This document shows positions 58,701 through 64,000 of a stretch of DNA of 64,000 nt, piece by piece; position 1 is the stretch's first letter, and each line of letters opens with the position of its first letter. Both the position numbers and the translations under genes were made by a program. Source of the DNA: Ricordea florida (taxonomy: Eukaryota > Cnidaria > Anthozoa > Corallimorpharia > Ricordeidae). The DNA lies in contig OX453278.1 in assembly GCA_949710005.1 (NCBI GenBank), forward strand, positions 6,808,597 through 6,872,596, given 5' to 3'. The notes beneath the pieces were generated by a model, which saw only the letters and a list, made by a program, of their open reading frames with translations, had not been told where the DNA came from and made no database searches.

Positions 58701-61700
58701 GTGAAGCCGTTATAAGGTAATGAAAAAGTGTCTTATTGACATAATAATATTTTTGTATAATTAAAAACAATGTTTGCATGCCCTTTAACAGGTAAGAGAA
58801 TTGAACAAAACAATTAACTCAAAGATAATGAATTGGCCTAATTCAAATTATTATTATACCAAGTATTAATAGCATTTTTTCTCACAGGTATCTGTGTATA
58901 TTTCAAAGTCTTCCTACCTATGGTGTCCATTATTATGAAGTGAAGGTAAGAATTAATACACTTAGAATCCATCAAAGTTTTTTAACATAAGCACACTGAA
59001 GTCTGTTTTGTGCAGTGAGCATCACTCAAATCAACCCATTTTTGTAAACTTAAACCTCTAGTTTGGAGCTTGACCCATTCACTTTCAAGATCAAAGTACT
59101 GTTTCTTCCTAGGGTGTGCCATACACTTGCTTACATGGTAGTGTGAAGAATGTTACATTTTGGTGTTGGTTTGATTCACTGTCCTTCAGTTATAATTCTT
59201 TGTGAGCAAATCTTATCTTCTGTTTGGATCAATTTCTATAAAAATTACAAGGAGATGTTGTATATGTTGTAGTTCAATATTTTCCTTGATTTAAATTTTT
59301 ATTTCCTTTGTTTTGTTTTGTTTTTGTTTTTGTTTTTTTGGTATGGTAATGTATGATTATGAGTTTGAAACAAAAGGAAAATAAAATTTAAACCATGGAT
59401 AAAATTTAACCACAACACATATTTATCACTCAAGAAAGAGTTTGAAAAATTCCATTAAGGTTTTACACTGTGTTTTTGATTATGCTAGTAGTTAACTTGT
59501 TACAGAAATCCATAGGACTTTAAACCTGTAACTCACATTCACAGCTTTTCCAAATTCAATATCTCCCAAGTACTGTGTTTGGAGTCTGCTTGCCCCAGTC
59601 TTTGAGTTTGTTGGCACAAATATGTTAGTTGGTAGATTGAATGTGGACAAGCTGTGGTTGACGACAATCAAAGGCATGAAAGATACATGTTTCAAGTCTT
59701 ACAGTATGGGTTATTCTGCTTGTAACATTCTGTGTTTTTCAGGATAAGAGTAATATACCCTGGTGGCTGGGTCTAAGTCCAAAAGGAATTGGTGTCTATG
59801 ATCATGGTGATAAAATTAAACCAAGAAAGGTAACAAATACTAATCTTTTTCAGTTTTAAGCTAGCAGCTTATTTAGAAAGGAGTTTTAACTTTTACTTGT
59901 AGCTAGTTTTTACCTCATCAAAATGCAAATGATGATACTGCTGTTGCATGCATAAAAGAACTTGTACAAGGAACTCTGGTCTGGCTTGACTGTATGTATT
60001 AGATTGCTTGTCTTGCAAATTTGTAGAAATGCAGCTAGCATACTCTCAAAAATCCTGCAGTCTGCTGGGACAACATACCTGCAGACTTTTGAGTGACAAC
60101 AAAAGTGTGCACTTTGAGTCATACAATGTACTTAGAAAACGTTGTAAGTGCTGAAAGGTACAAAATAGAAGATTGTTTATTATTGAATAATATATTTGTA
60201 GAGACTACAAAACCGACCACCATAGTTATCTAGCTTCATACGATTTCACACCCTTATGCAAAGTCTCCAGTTAGAATTAATGCTATCTTTTCCATCCTCC
60301 TGACTGGGTGCAATGTTCTTCCTTCTGTAACAGCTATTTTTGTGGAGTCAAATAGAAAATATTTACTTCAGGGACAGGAAGTTTTCCATTGAGATAAGAG
60401 ATTCTTTCAGGTAATTTTTGGATTCAATATGTTGACTTGTTCATGTTATTCAACAAAGTGCACTTAACCTATTTTGCTCATAACCATTTGCACAACTTAT
60501 TAAATTTCCTATAACAGTGTTAAGTGAAGCAAGCACAATACTTTTCACTCTTGGAGGGACACACTTTGACTCGCTGCAGTAAAATGTTCGTTAGTTTTGA
60601 ACATCTTTAATTAAATATTAAACTTTGAAACAGTCTGTTAACATTTTGTAACAGCTTTGTTTAACTCTTAATCACTTTCCAGATATGAATTTAAGGACAG
60701 TAGCAGTAGGTAGGTCTACTCAGTTAACATCTCCTATGCCTCTTTAATCAACTGTTGTAGAACTATGCTTATTACGTACAGTTCTTTAACTATTGGTAAT
60801 AATAATAATAATTACTAATAATTTTTAAATGGAACCAAAATATAATTGAAGACCATTGTGCTCTCTCTCTCTGTGAGAACTTGTCTGTTTTAAAAGACTG
60901 TACCAGGAATGTACATGTAGGAAGTAATGTCAAATACATGTTCTGTGTTGCAAGGTGAAGGGTAGAATTATTCTCAAAGCTTCCTTGTATGAACACACAA
61001 GATCGGTTTCAGGGTTTGACAACCAATTAAAGTGAAATCTCATATCCCACTAAAAACCTTGTTTCAAACGTTTCTTTCTTAAAATTATTGAGACAGTGGG
61101 TAATAGTAAGTGTGTGTTTTAAGAAGAGTAATTTTGGTGGGAAGAATCGTACCTCATTACCTGTAATTGTCAGTTTTCTTGGAGATTGCTTTAGTGGTAA
61201 AAGTAGTTTTTTGAAGTATTTCCCTGTGGTTCTTTCATATCTGGGCACGTCTGGCTGGGGATATATTCATTTATGGAGGGGTCAAATTGTACAAAAACAA
61301 AAATGGTTCTTGTTAATTCCAAGTAATCGTGAAGAGAGCATTGCTCATTTTACAGGCTGAACATGCTAAGTCGGAAGCCAGGAGGTGGAAACATGCTGGT
61401 ACATGCATGGTTTTCTAGTACTGCAGCACTGACCAAAACAATGTGGTCAATGGCTATTAGCCAGCATCAGTTTTATCTGGACAAAAAACAAGTAGAGGTG
61501 AGAAAGAGAAAAAAAAAACAGGGAAAAGGGGGACAGTCAATCGTTTTTCAATTCATCCAACAAAACTTAGAATCCATAAGACTTGTCTAGTATTCCAGGA
61601 ATGCTTGCTTGGTCTATTTTCAGACCAAATTACAGGTGCTAAAAATTGTGAAAAATCTGCAAGGGTCAAATCTTCAGTGACTTTAAAGTTGCAGTGCAAA

Positions 61701-63502
61701 TATTTCATATTTACTTAATTCACTCAATGTTTCAGTTTTTTACTGTACACAAATATAACTGCATTAAAAACGTAAACTCCTCAGCAATTGGTTTGAGATA
61801 TTTTTGTTTAAGCTGGGTAGAATTTGCATTAGCTATTTAGTCAAGGAATTAAATATTAAGTTGCAATTCTTTACCTTCAACAGAGTGAAAACCATTTCCT
61901 TTATTTTCGCTGTTTGTTTGTTTGTTTCGTTATGTTATATTTTTTTCTTTTTATTTGGAGGGTGCATAGTGGGTGGAGACGGTGGTTGTGGATGTCAGGG
62001 GAGAAAGGAAAATGATTGCACCTTGATAACTAAATCAGTTTTATTTATTGACTAACCTTTTTAGGCCAAGATAACGTTAAGAAGAACCTTGCGTGACATG
62101 GCGCGTGAATTGTCGCAGTCAACTGGATCGCTCCCGTCTTCAGCAACTTCTGACAGCATAAGTTCAAAAAGCGATCAGTCGTACAGTGTCTCAAGTCTCA
62201 GCATGAATGGAGGTACTTTCTCATTTTTAAGTCCACCGTCATATGCCATATTTTTGTTTGTTGTTGTTGTTGTTATGTATTTTTGTTATTTCGGTTGACA
62301 ATACTTTTTCTATTACTATAATGCTAATGGAAAAGTTGCAATGGTAGAGAATGGCTTCATGAAAGTACCTATTTTCTTCCTAGGTGAAAACATGTCATCA
62401 CTGCCAAAGGCAGCTGAACGCGAGATGTTAACCGCCTTATCCGCGAGAAAAGAGGCTCTTTTGGAGAAACTGAAGGAGAAAATGGATGAACTGAAGAGAT
62501 TGTGTCTACAAGAAGCGGTGTGTCATCGCAGATAGGCTTTAGAATGTCCACCCTTTCGAATCTCACAAACCACTTTTTTAGGCGCAACTTTCATTTTACT
62601 GTCAAAAGTAATGCATAAATGGCCTATAGACATTGTTATGTTGATATAAATAATTTTAAGACTATTGCTCTTGCAGCCATTAAATTTTTTGTATAATGTA
62701 TATCCAGACATCCTAACTTGTCTCGACGAGATTGTACTTAATCTATTTTATCTTATCTTTTACTAATTTATAATTTTTATTGTATATATATATATTGTAA
62801 TTATTTATTACGTGCTTTTATTATGTTATTTTAAACTCCTAGTATAGTTCCACTGTTTAAGGAGTATGCTTATTAATTATTAAAAGATAGAGTTGGATCA
62901 ATCTTGCAACTCGTCATTTGTTTGTTTGTTTGTTTTGACAAAGTATTGAGGTGGTTGTATAAACCGTTTCACTTGTCTCACAAGGTAGTGTCTTGGATGT
63001 GGATCGCAACGTTTCGACTGCTAACTGCTGGTCTTCTTCAGGCGATAGAGTCGACCGGTTAGTGTGCCCCGTGATGTAGATTCGATGCTATACGCTCTGA
63101 TAGGTGCATTTCGGTTCTGCCATTGTTATATCACGTTGCGCAGTAACCAGTTGACCCCATCTCCTAAAGAAGACCAGCAGTTAGCGGTCGAAACGTCGCG
63201 ATCCACATCCAAGCAATTCGTATACGTGTGGAGTCCCTTTAAAATTCGTATGTCAAGTTGCATTTGTGTAGTCAAACTCACTGACCCCCTCCTCCCTTCC
63301 CAAGCCGTGTTCCCTTACGTGTAAGTAAATTTTTGTAGGAGAAATTCGATTTTCATGATCACTGATTAATTTTTAGGAGTTCACTGGCGAGTACCCGCCC
63401 GAGACTCCTTACACCCCAGGAAGTCCACTTCCACCGATCAGAAGGCGCGTTGGAACAGCTTTCCAGTTCTCCGAGCTTATCATCGATGGGGAAAAAGACG
63501 AG
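52720..63502 (+). CDS. FRMD4-like FERM/CUPID scaffold protein, coding exons 1-15 (continues off the right edge)
   Basis: Exons: 52720-52794, 52893-52987, 55466-55558, 56324-56408, 56792-56871, 57425-57508, 58651-58716, 58888-58945, 59743-59829, 60334-60410, 60683-60709, 61356-61497, 62065-62212, 62384-62517, 63377-63502, all with AG/GT borders and matching phases. The start MTDARRPRRCQVILLDERRL enters the FERM F1 lobe. Further FERM signatures are HQNWLRLDRRVLDHDF, YGVHYYEVKDKSNIPWWLGL and WSMAISQHQFYLDKKQ. After a Ser-rich linker, exons 14-15 match the start of the CUPID/DUF3338 coiled coil (KRLCLQEA...PPIRRRVGTAF). In vertebrates FRMD4 proteins connect cytohesin/Arf6 and Par3 at epithelial junctions. 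The 27-bp exon 11 is a microexon. Confidence 0.88.
52988..55465. other. FRMD4-like intron 2
   Basis: About 2.5 kb and AT-rich. It contains the MITE copy at 55163-55325; no exon or other element was recognised. Confidence 0.5.
55163..55325 (+). repeat. MITE-like interspersed repeat, copy 3
   Basis: CAGGGTTTTCAATAAGAATT to GCACCCTG, colinear with the copies at 600-832 and 18036-18222. Confidence 0.75.
55780..55920. mobile_element. Fold-back MITE
   Basis: CATGGTAGGCCACCATATAG is mirrored by CTATATGGTGGCCTACCATG, with near-palindromic outer ends CATATGATT and AATTATATG. Confidence 0.75.
57146..57305. mobile_element. Fold-back MITE
   Basis: ATATACCAGGTCACTTAAAG (then ACTGGTCC) at the left has an inverted, slightly diverged partner GGACCAGTCATTAAGTGTTA (then AATGGTCTATAT) at the right. 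It lies in the intron before FRMD4-like exon 6. Confidence 0.6.
58098..58265 (-). repeat. tRNA-derived SINE
   Basis: The minus strand begins GGGGAGCAGGGTTGGTGCAG (A box) and has a B box GGGTTCGATTCCCGG. A conserved body follows, GGCGTCATATGTGGGCTGAG then CCGAGAGGTTTTTCTCTGGG. The body beyond the tRNA part shows it is a SINE and not a tRNA gene. Confidence 0.75.
59510..59705. repeat. Interspersed repeat related to 14085-14410
   Basis: Shares CAGCTTTTCCAAATTCAATA, CAGTCTTTGAGTTT and GAATGTGGACAAGCTGTGGT-like blocks with the left-side copy. Confidence 0.5.
61498..62064. other. FRMD4-like intron 12
   Basis: AT- and T-rich; no element or exon recognised. Confidence 0.5.
62990..63215. mobile_element. 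Fold-back MITE
   Basis: GGATGTGGATCGCAACGTTT (then CGACTGCTAACTGCTGGTCT) is mirrored by GAAGACCAGCAGTTAGCGGT (then CGAAACGTCGCGATCCACATCC). Confidence 0.75.
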
Positions 63503-63647
63503 GTAACAAAAACCTTTTCTGGACTTATGTGTTCTGTTCATTATGTTGTGTGAAGTTCTGTTTTGCTGTTCATCTTCCTGTGAAACCTCGCTAAAGCGCG
63601 CAGACGCCGCCATTTTAATAACGATCTTCAACCAAGTGCGGTCTTAC

Positions 63648-64000
63648 TGACAATTAGTATCACCCAACTAGTGGACTAATGCAAATACCGCAATCTGATT
63701 GGCTACGCTACTAGAGGACTATTAGTAATAGTCCTCGAGTTGCGAAATTCGTGGCGCTTTCTTTTGTTTTATTCCCAAATAAATCTTTCTTTCAACTTTC
63801 TTTTATTATTGCTTTTTCTGTCCGACTAGTTGGGTGATACTAGAACAATTAGACCCTTCGCCCTCAAGGGCTACAGGTCAGTAGCCCATGAGATGCAGTA
63901 ATAAAGTTAGCAAATACCAGTTGAAGAAATATTTATTTGGAAATAAAACGAAAGAAAGCGTCACGAATTTCGCTACTCGAGGACTATTACTGATAGTCCT
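63648..64000. mobile_element. Overlapping fold-back repeats, cut by the window end
   Basis: AGTATCACCCAACTAGT (about 63656) is mirrored by ACTAGTTGGGTGATACT (about 63825). Separately, AGGACTATTAGTAATAGTCC with a downstream TTTATTCCCAAATAAAT has an inverted partner at about 63925-64000, suggesting one hairpin element inside or beside another. Confidence 0.6.

Overview
The window is eukaryotic nuclear DNA. It shows interrupted genes with GT-AG introns, tRNA-derived SINEs, many fold-back MITEs and AT-rich introns. The repeat style suggests a cnidarian, probably an anthozoan such as a stony coral; this is inference. Two host genes diverge from a shared promoter region near 51.9-52.7 kb. A kinesin-family gene lies on the minus strand, with 18 coding exons traced from 51890 down to 449 and continuing off the left edge. 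A FRMD4-like FERM/CUPID scaffold gene lies on the plus strand, with 15 coding exons from 52720 to 63502, continuing off the right edge.

The centre (18741-51331) is a nested pair of virus-like Polinton/Maverick elements inside intron 1 of the kinesin gene. The OUTER element (18741-51331; about 15.9 kb without its guest) has 433/434-bp terminal inverted repeats (TIRs) and a 5-bp target duplication GAGGG. The INNER element (27494-44151; 16,658 bp) has 494-bp TIRs and a 5-bp duplication GCGTA. The inner element sits inside the major capsid gene of the outer one. Apart from that break, nearly all reading frames in both elements are open and the TIR pairs are almost identical, so both insertions look young.

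Both elements share a co-linear core: a penton-like minor capsid protein, a 517-533 aa anchored protein, several small membrane proteins, an A32/FtsK-type packaging ATPase, a double-jelly-roll major capsid protein, a 62-63 aa protein and a retrovirus-type integrase. The outer modules differ. The TIRs, the terminal SAP/zinc-repeat gene and especially the protein-primed B-family DNA polymerases are not alike, which points to exchange of the replication module around a conserved morphogenesis module. Cargo slots also differ. The inner element carries a clear RNA polymerase Rpb7-like (S1/OB-fold) protein, a 214 aa WHPxR protein and an 87 aa protein. The outer one carries a 273 aa protein that may be an SSB-like virus protein.

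The elements have a visible regulatory grammar: an ATCTTTAGA-type motif upstream of core genes, an exact 15-bp AATTTATAAGATACT upstream of the capsid and 62-aa genes, and a 32-bp hairpin reused four times between convergent genes. No adenain-type maturation protease was recognised in either element.
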